NCBI RefSeq assembly: GCF_001620365.2
Contig: NZ_LQMT02000042.1
Location: 248,001-312,000, forward strand
Length of the DNA stretch: 64,000 nucleotides
Reading direction: 5' to 3'
Origin: Amycolatopsis keratiniphila subsp. keratiniphila
GTDB taxonomy: Bacteria; Actinomycetota; Actinomycetes; Mycobacteriales; Pseudonocardiaceae
A program made the translations under genes and the position numbers. Shown one piece after another: positions 23,672-31,799 of this stretch. Under the pieces are notes generated by a model, which was given only the letters and a program-made list of their open reading frames with translations, did not search any database and was not told where the DNA came from. Within the stretch, counting starts at the first letter, position 1; every line of letters begins with the position of its first letter.

Positions 23672-25690
23672 ATGTCGAACCGCCTGAAGGCCGCGACCAG
23701 TCCGTACCTGCTGCAGCACGCCGAGAACCCGGTGGACTGGTGGCCTTGGGGTGAGGAGGCGCTGGCGGAGGCGAAGCGGCGGAACGTGCCGATCCTGCTC
23801 TCGGTCGGCTACGCCGCTTGCCACTGGTGCCACGTCATGGCGCACGAGTCCTTCGAGGACGAAGCCACCGCGACGCTGATGAACGCGAACTTCGTCAACA
23901 TCAAGGTGGACCGCGAGGAGCGCCCGGACATCGACTCGGTGTACATGGCGGCCACGCAGGCGATGACCGGTCAGGGCGGCTGGCCGATGACGTGTTTCCT
24001 GACGCCGGAGGGGGAGCCGTTCCATTGCGGCACCTACTATCCGCCGTCGCCGCGACCGGGGATGCCGTCGTTCTCGCAGCTGCTCGTCGCGGTCGCCGAG
24101 GCCTGGGGCGAGCGCCCGGACGAGCTGCGTTCCGGCGCCCGGCAGATCATCGCCCACCTCACGGAGAAGAGCGGGCCGCTGCCCGAGTCCGTTGTGGACG
24201 GTGCGGCGCTGGACGCCGCGGTCGCCACGCTGCGCAAGGAGTTCGACACCGGGAACGGCGGATTCGGGGGAGCGCCGAAGTTCCCGCCGACGATGGCGTT
24301 GAACTTCCTGCTCCGCCACCACGAGCGCACCGGCGCTGACCTCGCCATGGTGGGGCACACCGCCGAGGCCATGGCGCTGGGCGGTCTCAACGACCAGCTC
24401 GCGGGTGGTTTCGCGCGGTACTCGGTCGACGCGCGCTGGGAAGTGCCGCATTTCGAGAAGATGCTGTACGACAACGGTTTGCTCCTGCGGTTCTACGCGC
24501 AGTTCCACGGCGTGACCGGGCACGAGTACGCGCGGCGGGCGGTCGAGGAGACGGCGGAGTTCCTGCTGCGCGACCTCGGGACGGCCGAGGGCGGTTTCGC
24601 CGCGTCGCTCGACGCGGACACCGATGGCGTCGAAGGGCTCACTTATGTCTGGACGCCCGCGCAGCTCACCGAAGTCCTCGGCGAGGAGGACGGTGCCTGG
24701 GCGGCCGAGTTGTTCCAGGTGACCGAGCGGGGCAATTTCGAGCACGGCGCCTCGACGCTGCGGCTGCGCGAACCGCATCCAGAGGACGAAACGCGTTATG
24801 AGCGAGTTCGCCGTGCGTTGCTGGCCGCGCGAAACGAGCGACCGCAGCCCGCCCGCGACGACAAGGTGATCGCCGCGTGGAACGGGCTCGCGATCGGCGC
24901 GCTCGCCAAGGCGGGCTCGCGGCTCGATCGTCCACAGTGGATCGAAGCGGCGGCTCGCGCGGCGGCCTTCCTGATGGACACCCATTTCGTGGACGGACGC
25001 CTGCGCCGGACCTCCCGCGACGGCGTCGTCGGCACGACGGCCGGGGTGCTGGAGGACTACGCGTGCCTCGCCGAGGGGCTGCTCGAACTCCACCAGGCGA
25101 CCGGCGAGCCGCGGTGGCTCGCCGACGCCGTCACCTTGCTGGACCTGGCGCTGGCCCATTTCGGCGTCCCGGACTCGGCGGGCGCGTACTACGACACCGC
25201 CGACGACGCGGAAGTCCTGGTGCAGCGGCCTTCCGACCCGACCGACAACGCGAGCCCGTCGGGAGCCTCGGCCTTGGCGAACGCCCTGCTGACGGCGTCG
25301 GTCCTGGCCGGGCACGACCGGGTGGGCCGCTACCGCGAGGCGGCCGAGCAGGCGCTCGCCCGGGCGGGACGGCTCGCCGCCCACGCGCCGCGGTTCGCCG
25401 GGCACTGGCTCACCGTGGCCGAAGCCGCCGCTGCCGGTCCGGTGCAGGTCGCCGTCGTCGGGCCGGACGCCGCTTCACGCGCGGATTTGCTGGCCGCGGC
25501 GGTCGCGTCGCTGCCAGACGGTGCCGTCGTCGTGAGCGGGACTCCGGATGCCGACGGGGTGCCGCTGCTGGCCGATCGGCCCCTGGTCGATGGCGCCGCA
25601 GCCGCGTACGTGTGCCGCGGTTACGTCTGCGAGCGGCCCGTCACCACCGCCGGCGACCTGCGGTCTCAGCTCACCAATCCCACGCCATAG
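23672..25690 (+). CDS. YyaL/SSP411-family thioredoxin-domain protein (DUF255)
   Basis: 672 residues. N-terminal thioredoxin-like domain with CHWC (GYAACHWCHVMAHESFED at about 49-66) preceded by the family signature SPYLLQHAENPVDWWPWG. A long (alpha/alpha)6 barrel resembling N-acylglucosamine 2-epimerases follows. The family is conserved from bacteria to mammals (SPATA20), but its substrate is not established. ATG 23672 is chosen; the frame is open to 22325, which would run antisense through hen1. The order mca - small protein - this gene, here interrupted by hen1-pnkp, matches mycobacteria. Its last 20 nt overlap the convergent secreted-protein gene. Confidence 0.9.
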   Translation: MSNRLKAATSPYLLQHAENPVDWWPWGEEALAEAKRRNVPILLSVGYAACHWCHVMAHESFEDEATATLMNANFVNIKVDREERPDIDSVYMAATQAMTGQGGWPMTCFLTPEGEPFHCGTYYPPSPRPGMPSFSQLLVAVAEAWGERPDELRSGARQIIAHLTEKSGPLPESVVDGAALDAAVATLRKEFDTGNGGFGGAPKFPPTMALNFLLRHHERTGADLAMVGHTAEAMALGGLNDQLAGGFARYSVDARWEVPHFEKMLYDNGLLLRFYAQFHGVTGHEYARRAVEETAEFLLRDLGTAEGGFAASLDADTDGVEGLTYVWTPAQLTEVLGEEDGAWAAELFQVTERGNFEHGASTLRLREPHPEDETRYERVRRALLAARNERPQPARDDKVIAAWNGLAIGALAKAGSRLDRPQWIEAAARAAAFLMDTHFVDGRLRRTSRDGVVGTTAGVLEDYACLAEGLLELHQATGEPRWLADAVTLLDLALAHFGVPDSAGAYYDTADDAEVLVQRPSDPTDNASPSGASALANALLTASVLAGHDRVGRYREAAEQALARAGRLAAHAPRFAGHWLTVAEAAAAGPVQVAVVGPDAASRADLLAAAVASLPDGAVVVSGTPDADGVPLLADRPLVDGAAAAYVCRGYVCERPVTTAGDLRSQLTNPTP

Positions 25691-26138
25691 GGGCGAAGCC
25701 GCCGCCGGTCTGCGGTGCGCCTGCCGGTTTCACGGTGACCTGAGGCTTCGGTTTCGGAGTGGGTTTCGGCGGCTTCGTGGTGCTGGACGGCGGGACTCCG
25801 GTCACCGTGAACGTCCGGGTCGACTTGCGTCCGTCCGTGCAGCTGAGCGTCGCGACGTACTTGCCCGGCGTCTTCACCACGCGCCCGTATCCGCCGTATT
25901 TCCCGAAGTTCCCGCCGATGGTCCAGCCGATCGATTCGGCGAGCCCCGGCGAAGTCACCGGGCCCGCCGGGACACAACCGCCCGCGCCCGCCCTCGTTTC
26001 GGCGTAGATCTGCTCGCCCGGCCCGAGCGGGGTCGGGCCGAGGTACCAGCTGGGATCGGTGGCCGCGGCGGCCGGCCCGACCACCGCCAGCTGGGCGGCT
26101 CCGAGTACGAGAGCGCCGATCATGACCTTCTTCAGCAT
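25671..26138 (-). CDS. Secreted protein with Pro/Lys-rich C-terminus
   Basis: 155 residues. Signal peptide MLKKVMIGALVLGAAQLAVV with AAA cleavage near 26, then a beta-rich domain of about 85 residues with two cysteines (GGCVPAG and LSCTDG). A proline/lysine linker (SSTTKPPKPTPKPKP) leads to the end, GAPQTGGGFAPMAWDW. The APQTGGG stretch looks slightly sortase-like, but no membrane anchor follows. ATG start with GGAAGGGG 9 nt upstream. A second minus-strand frame (25666-26223) covers the same DNA but has no such signal. Function unknown. Confidence 0.7.
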   Translation of the reverse strand: MLKKVMIGALVLGAAQLAVVGPAAAATDPSWYLGPTPLGPGEQIYAETRAGAGGCVPAGPVTSPGLAESIGWTIGGNFGKYGGYGRVVKTPGKYVATLSCTDGRKSTRTFTVTGVPPSSTTKPPKPTPKPKPQVTVKPAGAPQTGGGFAPMAWDW

Positions 26139-26239
26139 GAGGTTCCCCTTCCTCGTCGGCTGCTAGGAGGAACACGTCCGCGCAGGTCATCAGGTTGCCC
26201 CGGGTTTCGCCGGGGGAGAACACACGTGAGTTTCAGCTG

Positions 26240-26282
26240 TTGCGGGCGTAGCGTCAGTAGCGTTGTAATCATGTAATTAAGG
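26240..26282 (+). promoter_or_regulatory. Candidate promoter and operator of the RHH-like gene
   Basis: TTGCGG (26240-26245), an 18-nt spacer and TGTAAT (26264-26269) form a sigma-70-like promoter. The AT-rich TAAT-CATG-TAAT direct repeat around the -10 is unusual for this GC-rich DNA and could be an operator. AAGGAGG follows at 26278. Confidence 0.4.
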
Positions 26283-26293
26283 AGGCGGGTCAG

Positions 26294-26854
26294 ATGGGAC
26301 GCGGAAGCTGGAAGGGCCGGGGCGGCTGGCAGCAGGCGGACATCCCGGCGGCGGACGACGCGGCCGCGTGGTTCGGCGGCAGGCTCCCCGACGGCTGGTT
26401 CACCGCCGACCCCGAGGTCACGGTGGATCGGGAAGAGATCGTCATCGTCGGTGAACTCCAGCCGCTCACCGGCGAGTACGCCGACGACGCGGCCCGCGCG
26501 GCGGCCGAGGACGGCCGGATCAGCCGGTTCCGCGAGGAAACCCGCGACGAGCGGATCGAGATCGCGCGCCAGGCCGAGCACCGCTATCAGCGCAAGGTCG
26601 CCTGGGGCGCGAGCCTCGGCGGCACGCGGCGGCTGTTCACCACGCATTCGGCACCGGTCATGACCAGGCTGCGGCAGCCGGAACGCCTGGTGCTCGACAC
26701 CCTCGTCGACGCGGGGGTCGCCCGGTCGCGGTCGGAGGCACTCGCCTGGGCGGTCCGGCTGGTCGGGGAGCACGCGGACGCCTGGCTGGCCGAGCTCCGG
26801 GAGGCGATGACCAAGGTCGACGATCTCCGCTCACAGGGACCGGATCTTTCCTGA
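26294..26854 (+). CDS. Conserved protein with C-terminal ribbon-helix-helix-like segment
   Basis: 186 residues. The N-terminal half is acidic and contains a beta segment (EIVIVGELQPLTGEYADDAA). A basic helix follows (QAEHRYQRKVAWGASLGG). Residues about 130-175 (QPERLVLDTLVDAGVARSRS, EALAWAVRLV) read like a ribbon-helix-helix DNA-binding motif with the SRSEAL turn. Strong ribosome site AAGGAGG 9 nt before ATG. It stands alone with a recognisable promoter, so autoregulation is plausible. I do not recognise a named family; the DNA-binding call is inference from the RHH-like pattern. Confidence 0.65.
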   Translation: MGRGSWKGRGGWQQADIPAADDAAAWFGGRLPDGWFTADPEVTVDREEIVIVGELQPLTGEYADDAARAAAEDGRISRFREETRDERIEIARQAEHRYQRKVAWGASLGGTRRLFTTHSAPVMTRLRQPERLVLDTLVDAGVARSRSEALAWAVRLVGEHADAWLAELREAMTKVDDLRSQGPDLS

Positions 26855-26923
26855 GGCCGGGGTCCGCCCGTAGAGTCGGGATTCCGCCGTCTTCACCGAA
26901 GTCCTCTTGCGAAAGAAGGCGTC

Positions 26924-28279
26924 ATGGACGGCAGATTCTCCCGGCGTCGGCTGATCAAGGGCGGTCTCGTGGTGGCCGCGAGCCCACTGCTCGCGCCCAC
27001 CGCCTCGGCGGCCCCGGCCCTGCCCTGGCCCGCGGCCGAAGACATCGTCGCGCGGACGAAACGGCCGGTCTTCCCGGACCGGATCTTCCCGGTGCTCGAT
27101 TTCGGCGCCAGGGGTGACGGGAAGACCGACAACACCGCGGCGATCAGGAAGGCGATCGAGACGGCCAACGCGTGCGGCGGCGGGCACGTCGTCGTGCCGA
27201 AGGGCACCTTCGTCACCGGTGCGGTGTACCTCAAGAGCAACGTGGACCTGCATCTCGCGGCGGGCGCCGTGCTCGCCTTCGGTTCCGACGCCTCGAAGTT
27301 CCCGAACGTGCTCACCCGCTACGAGGGCATCGAGTGCGTGAACCGGTCGCCGATGATCTACGCGTACAAGGAATCCAACATCGCGGTGACCGGCAAGGGC
27401 ACCCTCGGCGCGGCGGGCACGGCGTCCTGGAACAAGGGCAAGGATCGCGAATACCTGGAATCGCTGGTGGCCAAGGGAATCCCGCCGGAGCGGCGGATCG
27501 TTCCCGGCTCCGGGCACGCCATGCGCTCCACGTTCGTCGAGCCGTACTCGTGCGACACCGTGCTCATCGAAGGGATCACGCTGAAGAACCCGATGTTCTG
27601 GCAGCTGCATCCCACGCTGTGCCGGAACGTCACGATCGACGGCGTCCGCACGGACGCGAGCACCGCGCACTCGAACACCGACGCCTGCGATCCGGAGTCC
27701 TGCGACCACGTCGTGATCGTGAACTCCCACCTCGGCGCGCACGACGACAACATCGCGCTGAAATCGGGCCGGGACGCCGACGGCCGCAGGATCGGCGTGC
27801 CGTGCCAGAACATCGTCGTCGCGAACTGCGTGATGGACGGCAACTGGGGCGCGATCACCTGCGGCAGCGAACAGACCGGCGGCATCCGGAACGTCTACGC
27901 GCACAAGCTCACCGTCACCGGCGAGACGAAGTACGGGCTGTACGTCAAGTCGAACACCTTGCGCGGCGGGTTCACCGAGAACGTGAACCTCGCTCACGTC
28001 TCCGGCACGTTCGTCCGCTCGGTCGTGTACGTGCTGCCGGACTACAACGGACAGACCGGCGCGTACGTCCCCCGGTTCGGGCCCTTCACCCTCAGCCGTT
28101 CCCGAAGCACGAAATGCGGGCAAGCGGCGTTCAACGTCCGAGGGTTGCCCAACTCACACGTTCGGGGTCTGCGGGTCAGTGATTGCCGCTTCGACGGCGT
28201 CGCGAACACGGAGAACACCCTGAAACACGTCGACGACCTGCGGTTCGAGAACACGACGATCAACGGGGAACCGGTCTGA
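26924..28279 (+). CDS. Exported glycoside hydrolase family 28 (polygalacturonase-like)
   Basis: 451 residues. Twin-arginine signal (SRRRLIKGGLVVAASPLL) with likely AxA cleavage near 31. Then the GH28 opening FPVLDFGARGDGKTDNTAAI and right-handed beta-helix repeats. Catalytic acids are seen in SNTDACDPE (NTD) and HLGAHDDNIALKSG (DD). The fungal GHG motif is replaced by CGSEQTGG, as in bacterial exo-acting members, and the RIK equivalent is YGLYVKS. It probably cleaves pectin-type uronides outside the cell; exact substrate unknown. It ends 65 nt before the acyl-CoA dehydrogenase gene, with a strong inverted repeat between. Confidence 0.88.
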   Translation: MDGRFSRRRLIKGGLVVAASPLLAPTASAAPALPWPAAEDIVARTKRPVFPDRIFPVLDFGARGDGKTDNTAAIRKAIETANACGGGHVVVPKGTFVTGAVYLKSNVDLHLAAGAVLAFGSDASKFPNVLTRYEGIECVNRSPMIYAYKESNIAVTGKGTLGAAGTASWNKGKDREYLESLVAKGIPPERRIVPGSGHAMRSTFVEPYSCDTVLIEGITLKNPMFWQLHPTLCRNVTIDGVRTDASTAHSNTDACDPESCDHVVIVNSHLGAHDDNIALKSGRDADGRRIGVPCQNIVVANCVMDGNWGAITCGSEQTGGIRNVYAHKLTVTGETKYGLYVKSNTLRGGFTENVNLAHVSGTFVRSVVYVLPDYNGQTGAYVPRFGPFTLSRSRSTKCGQAAFNVRGLPNSHVRGLRVSDCRFDGVANTENTLKHVDDLRFENTTINGEPV

Positions 28280-28294
28280 TTCGTCCTGCACTTC

Positions 28295-28337
28295 CCGATG
28301 CGGTGCGGCACGCTGAACGCAGACCGCACCGCATCGG
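28295..28337 (+). repeat. Perfect 14-bp inverted repeat abutting the ribosome site of the acyl-CoA dehydrogenase gene
   Basis: Arms CCGATGCGGTGCGG (28295-28308) and its exact complement (28324-28337) flank a 15-nt loop. The right arm ends inside the GGAGG that serves GTG 28345. It could terminate GH28 transcription, bind a dimeric repressor, or sequester the ribosome site. Confidence 0.65.
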
Positions 28338-28344
28338 AGGAATC

Positions 28345-30231
28345 GTGGACACACCAGGACTTCCCGCGAAGATCGACCCGGACGTGCTGACCACCGTCCT
28401 CGATGGACGGTGGGCCGGGCTCCGCCGCGCGGTCCGTGAACAGATGGCCGCTGAGGTCTTCGAAGACCCGGTCGATGTCGAGACCGAAGCGCATCGCGCC
28501 CAGGTGCTCGAATGGCTGCGGCTGCTCGCCCGCACCGACCGGCCGGGGCTCGGCTTCGACCCGGCGTACGGCGGTGGCGGAGACGTCGGCGGCGCGTTGA
28601 CGTCGTTCGAGATGCTGGGCTTCGGCGATCTCTCGCTGATGGTGAAGGCCGGTGTCCAATGGGGCCTGTTCGGCGGGGCGGTGCAGCTGCTCGGCACCGA
28701 ACGCCACCACGAACGGTATCTGCGTGAGATCAAGGATCTGGAGCTGCTGGGCTGTTTCGCGATGACCGAGCACGGGCACGGCTCGGACGTCCAGCATCTG
28801 CGCACCACCGCCACCTACGATCCGGCGACGCGCGAATTCGTCGTGCACACGCCGGACCACGGCGCGATGAAGGAGTACATCGGCAACGCCGCCCGCGACG
28901 GCGAACTCGCGGTGGTGTTCGCGCAGCTGATCACCGGTGACGAGTCGCGCGGGGTGCACGCGTTCCTGGTGCCGATCCGCGGCGAGAAGGCGCGTGGTGT
29001 CGAAATCGAGGACTGCGGACGCAAGGCGGGCCTCAACGGCGTCGACAACGGGCGGCTCACGTTCGACCAAGTGCGGATTCCGCGCGAGGCGCTGCTCAAC
29101 CGGTTCGGTGACGTCGCCGAAGACGGGACATACACGAGCCCGATCGACAGCGACGGCCGCCGGTTCTTCACGATGCTCGGCACGCTCATCCGCGGCCGGG
29201 TCAGCGTCGCGGGCAGCGCCGGCAGCGCGACGAAACGCGCGCTGGCGCTGGCGATCCGCTACGGCGAGCAGCGGCGGCAGTTCGCGCGGCCCGACGGCGA
29301 GGAGGTCGTGATCCTCGACTACCGCGCCCACCAGCGGAAACTGCTGCCCGCGCTGGCGACGTCGTACGCGCTGCACTTCGCGCAGGAAGGGCTCGTCTCG
29401 AAGCTGCACGACATCGCCGAGGACGCGCCGGAGGAGGAGCAGCGAGAGCTGGAATCGCGCGCCGCCGGGATCAAGGCCGTCTCGACCTGGCACGCGACGG
29501 CGACCATCCAGGCGGCCCGAGAGGCATGCGGCGGCTCCGGCTATCTCTCGGAGAACCTGCTCGCCGGGCTGAAGGCCGACACGGACGTCTTCACCACCTT
29601 CGAGGGTGACAACACCGTGCTGCTGCAGCTGGTCGCGAAGGGGTTGCTGACCAGCTACAAGGACCACTTCCAGGATCTCAGCCCGCTCGCGACCGCGCGG
29701 TTCGTGGCGGAGCAGCTCGTCGAGGCCGTGATCGAACGGACGTCCGCGCGCAAGGTCGTCGAGCGGCTCACCGAAGCCGACGACGGCGACGTGCTCTACT
29801 CGCGCGAATGGCACCTGAAGCTGTTCGAAGACCGCGAAGAGCATGTACTTGCCGGCGTCGCGCAGCGCCTGCGTAAGGCGGGCTCGGATCCCTTCGGCGT
29901 CTTCAACGACGCGCAGGATCACGTGCTGCGCGCCGGGCGGGTGCACGTCGACCGGGTGGTGCTGGAAGCGTTCGTCGACGCCATCGAGCGCTGTGCCGAC
30001 GCGGAGGCCCGTGAGCTGCTGGAGCGGGTCTGCGACCTCTACGCGCTCGCGAACATCGAGGCGGACCGCGGCTGGTTCCTCGAACACGGGCGCCTGACCT
30101 CCGGGCGCTCGAAGGCCGTCACCGCCGCGGTGAACGCGCTGTGCGCCGACCTGCGCCCGCACGCGCGGACCCTCGTGGACGCCTTCGCTATCCCCGAGCC
30201 GTACCTAGCGGCTCCGATGCTGCGGGACTGA
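28345..30231 (+). CDS. Acyl-CoA dehydrogenase/oxidase-family flavoenzyme
   Basis: 628 residues, longer than ordinary acyl-CoA dehydrogenases and close to acyl-CoA oxidases. Seen: FAMTEHGHGSDVQHLRTTAT (FAD/substrate loop), the middle beta domain (GVHAFLVPIRGEKARGVEIE), and the FAD-binding helix region YGEQRRQFARPDGEE. The dehydrogenase signature REACGGSGYLSENLLAGL and TTFEGDNTVLLQ are also present. The extra C-terminal domain (about 490-628) is oxidase-like. Start GTG 28345 with GGAGG 5 nt upstream; the frame is open to 28183 inside GH28. Role: alpha,beta-oxidation of an acyl-CoA, substrate unknown. Overlaps the convergent K+ channel gene by 44 nt. Confidence 0.88.
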   Translation: MDTPGLPAKIDPDVLTTVLDGRWAGLRRAVREQMAAEVFEDPVDVETEAHRAQVLEWLRLLARTDRPGLGFDPAYGGGGDVGGALTSFEMLGFGDLSLMVKAGVQWGLFGGAVQLLGTERHHERYLREIKDLELLGCFAMTEHGHGSDVQHLRTTATYDPATREFVVHTPDHGAMKEYIGNAARDGELAVVFAQLITGDESRGVHAFLVPIRGEKARGVEIEDCGRKAGLNGVDNGRLTFDQVRIPREALLNRFGDVAEDGTYTSPIDSDGRRFFTMLGTLIRGRVSVAGSAGSATKRALALAIRYGEQRRQFARPDGEEVVILDYRAHQRKLLPALATSYALHFAQEGLVSKLHDIAEDAPEEEQRELESRAAGIKAVSTWHATATIQAAREACGGSGYLSENLLAGLKADTDVFTTFEGDNTVLLQLVAKGLLTSYKDHFQDLSPLATARFVAEQLVEAVIERTSARKVVERLTEADDGDVLYSREWHLKLFEDREEHVLAGVAQRLRKAGSDPFGVFNDAQDHVLRAGRVHVDRVVLEAFVDAIERCADAEARELLERVCDLYALANIEADRGWFLEHGRLTSGRSKAVTAAVNALCADLRPHARTLVDAFAIPEPYLAAPMLRD

Positions 30232-30934
30232 CCTCGGCGCGCTGCTCTGCGAGCTCGGCCCGCAACGCCTTGACCTCGCGGGTCAGCTCGTCGAGATGCT
30301 CGCGGGTCACGGCCTGCGCGGTCTCGTCGGCCTCGGTGACCCGGCGGATCAGCCACGACGCGAGCGTCGCGGTGACCACACCGAGCAGCGCGATCCCGGC
30401 CACCATGAGCCCGACCGCGACGATCCGGCCGGTGCCGCTGACGGGATAGCGGTCGCCGTAGCCGACCGTGGTGATCGTCGTGATCGACCACCACACCGCG
30501 TCCGGGAAGTCGGTGATCGGCGCGTCGGGCTGGGTGCGCTCGGCGTCGAGCACGGCGAGCGCCGAACAGAACACGATGAGCGCCGTCGCGCCCACCGTGT
30601 AGACCACGACGCGGCCGCGCAGCGACAGGCCGGCGTTGCGGTTGAGGACGTTGAGCACCGTGACCAGCCGGAGCAGGCGCAGCTGCCGGATCAGCGGGAG
30701 CACGATGATCAGCAGGTCGAAGAGGTTGTTCTTCAGGAAAAGCCGTTTGTCCTCGGCGTGCTTGAGGCGGACGCCGTAGTCCAGGGCGAAGACCGCCCAC
30801 GCGAGCCAGGTGACGACCTCGCACCAGACCCGCCCGGTGTGCCCGAGCGAGGGCTGGAGGATCGGCCAGGCGTACGCGGCCAGGAACAGTACGGCGGCGG
30901 CGTTGAGCGGCCACTCCATCCGCTTTTCCCACAT
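30188..30934 (-). CDS. Potassium channel, six-helix voltage-gated type
   Basis: 248 residues. Helices S1-S6 are visible, with an S4-like arginine-spaced segment LIRQLRLLRLVTVLNVLNRN (short for a true voltage sensor). The pore loop carries the K+ filter TTITTVGYGDRYPVSGTG. A C-terminal cytoplasmic coiled coil (LDELTREVKALRAELAEQRA, about 205-235) probably holds the tetramer. Start at ATG 30934 with GAGGAG 9 nt upstream; an in-frame GTG at 30949 would overlap that site. Its last 44 nt overlap the convergent acyl-CoA dehydrogenase gene. Confidence 0.88.
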   Translation of the reverse strand: MWEKRMEWPLNAAAVLFLAAYAWPILQPSLGHTGRVWCEVVTWLAWAVFALDYGVRLKHAEDKRLFLKNNLFDLLIIVLPLIRQLRLLRLVTVLNVLNRNAGLSLRGRVVVYTVGATALIVFCSALAVLDAERTQPDAPITDFPDAVWWSITTITTVGYGDRYPVSGTGRIVAVGLMVAGIALLGVVTATLASWLIRRVTEADETAQAVTREHLDELTREVKALRAELAEQRAEVSPAASEPLGTARG

Positions 30935-30972
30935 CGGACGTCTCCTCACCTGGCCTTTCCCAGGTGCGTACG

Positions 30973-31344
30973 TTAAGCGATGTCGAGGGCCGTTCCATAG
31001 AGTTTGTCGGTTTTGAGGGTGATGTAGAGCCTTCGCTCGCCTTCGGGTGTCCGCGTGACTTCGGAGAGTTCCGCCTTTCCTTCCACGACGGCGAATTTCC
31101 AGTGGTCATCGCTGGAGACGTAGAGGGAGGCGGTCGGGTTGTTGCGCAACTGCTTGACCTTGAGGCGGTCTTCGGTCGTGCTGATCCGGATCTCGCGCGT
31201 CTCGGGGTCCCACGCGTAGAGGACTGTGGAGAGATGCGGGCGGCCGTCACGCTTGACGGTCGCGAGGGCGCCGAAGGTGTGTTCCGCGATGAAGTCGCTG
31301 AGGGCCGCGTCGTCGAGGCGGCGGGGCGGTGCGTTCTTGGCCAT
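30973..31344 (-). CDS. PPOX/F420-type split-barrel oxidoreductase
   Basis: 123 residues. Split-barrel flavin-fold features: LSDFIAEHTFGALATVKRDG, RPHLSTVLYAWDPETREI, a phosphate-contact motif STTEDRLKVKQLRNNPTASL and an EGKAELSEVTRTPEG C-terminal strand. The pattern fits the TIGR03618-type, Rv1155-like F420- or FMN-binding enzymes of actinobacteria. Start ATG 31344 lacks a ribosome site and may be leaderless; the frame stays open to 31653 through repeats. Substrate unknown. It follows no obvious operon partner; the K+ channel gene begins 38 nt downstream. Confidence 0.8.
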   Translation of the reverse strand: MAKNAPPRRLDDAALSDFIAEHTFGALATVKRDGRPHLSTVLYAWDPETREIRISTTEDRLKVKQLRNNPTASLYVSSDDHWKFAVVEGKAELSEVTRTPEGERRLYITLKTDKLYGTALDIA

Positions 31345-31530
31345 GCGGCGATCATGGCTGGGGTTCCTGGGCGCCGGAAGAAGGCACTTTCTTGTGCCAG
31401 AGGGAACACGCGTGTGTCCGTCCTGGTCACCGGGCGATCGGCTCGCTCCGGTGATCGAGTTTCCGCCGCGCAACCGATGTACTCGGCCGATCGACCTCGT
31501 GGGGAGGACGTATGCCGAGGACTGGCAACT

Positions 31531-31578
31531 GGTCGTGAGTGGCGATTCGGGTTCTAACCCGAATCGCCACTCACGACC
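31531..31578. repeat. 48-nt perfect palindrome, CT-centred (family B copy 1)
   Basis: Two 23-nt arms are exact complements around CT; the outer end reads GGTCGTGAGTGGCGATT and the centre GGGTTCTAACCC. The same 48-nt architecture with diverged arms is at 47577-47624, and a lone right arm is at 31767-31789. Confidence 0.8.
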
Positions 31579-31602
31579 GCCTGTACCGATCGGTGGCTTC
31601 GC

Positions 31603-31726
31603 GTGATCAGCCGGACGGCACGTGTGATCAGACGGACGACACGCTCGCGGCAAAGCTTTCGCCGTGAGTCGTCCGTCCAGACACGCGTGTCGTCCGTCGG
31701 ATCACGTGTGTCGTCCGTCCAATCAC
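31603..31726. repeat. Cluster of ~20-nt GATCAC/GTCGTCCGTC units in inverted arrangement
   Basis: Two units (CGTGTGATCAGACGGACGAC type) at 31603-31643 are matched by two inverted units at 31686-31726, making a 41-nt imperfect inverted repeat. A fifth partial unit (GTGAGTCGTCCGTCCAGACA) lies in the loop at about 31663. Confidence 0.7.
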
Positions 31727-31766
31727 GCAAGACCGCTAGTAGGTACCCAGGGCAGGTTCAGGTTCG

Positions 31767-31789
31767 AACCCGAATCACCACTCACGACC
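31767..31789. repeat. Lone right arm of the family B palindrome
   Basis: 23 nt matching the right arm of the 31531 palindrome with one change (GCC to ACC), ending CCACTCACGACC. Confidence 0.75.
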
Positions 31790-31799
31790 CCACGCGAGG

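Larger units (their letters stand above)
31345..31799. other. Gene-free 455-nt region filled with palindromic repeats
   Basis: No ORF here has credible coding features. The stretch holds a perfect 48-nt palindrome (31531-31578), a 41-nt imperfect inverted repeat built from GTCGTCCGTC units (31603-31726), and a lone palindrome arm (31767-31789). The upstream 150 nt presumably carry the PPOX gene promoter. Confidence 0.7.

Noticed and set aside
31603..31726. Repeat cluster as a CRISPR array
   Set aside because: Units are inverted relative to each other, spacers are absent, and no cas gene is present.
31755..31785. T-loop-like GGTTCGAACC followed by CACCA, suggesting a tRNA end
   Set aside because: The 5-bp T-stem does not form around TTCGAAC and no acceptor, D or anticodon arms are present upstream; it is part of the palindrome family.
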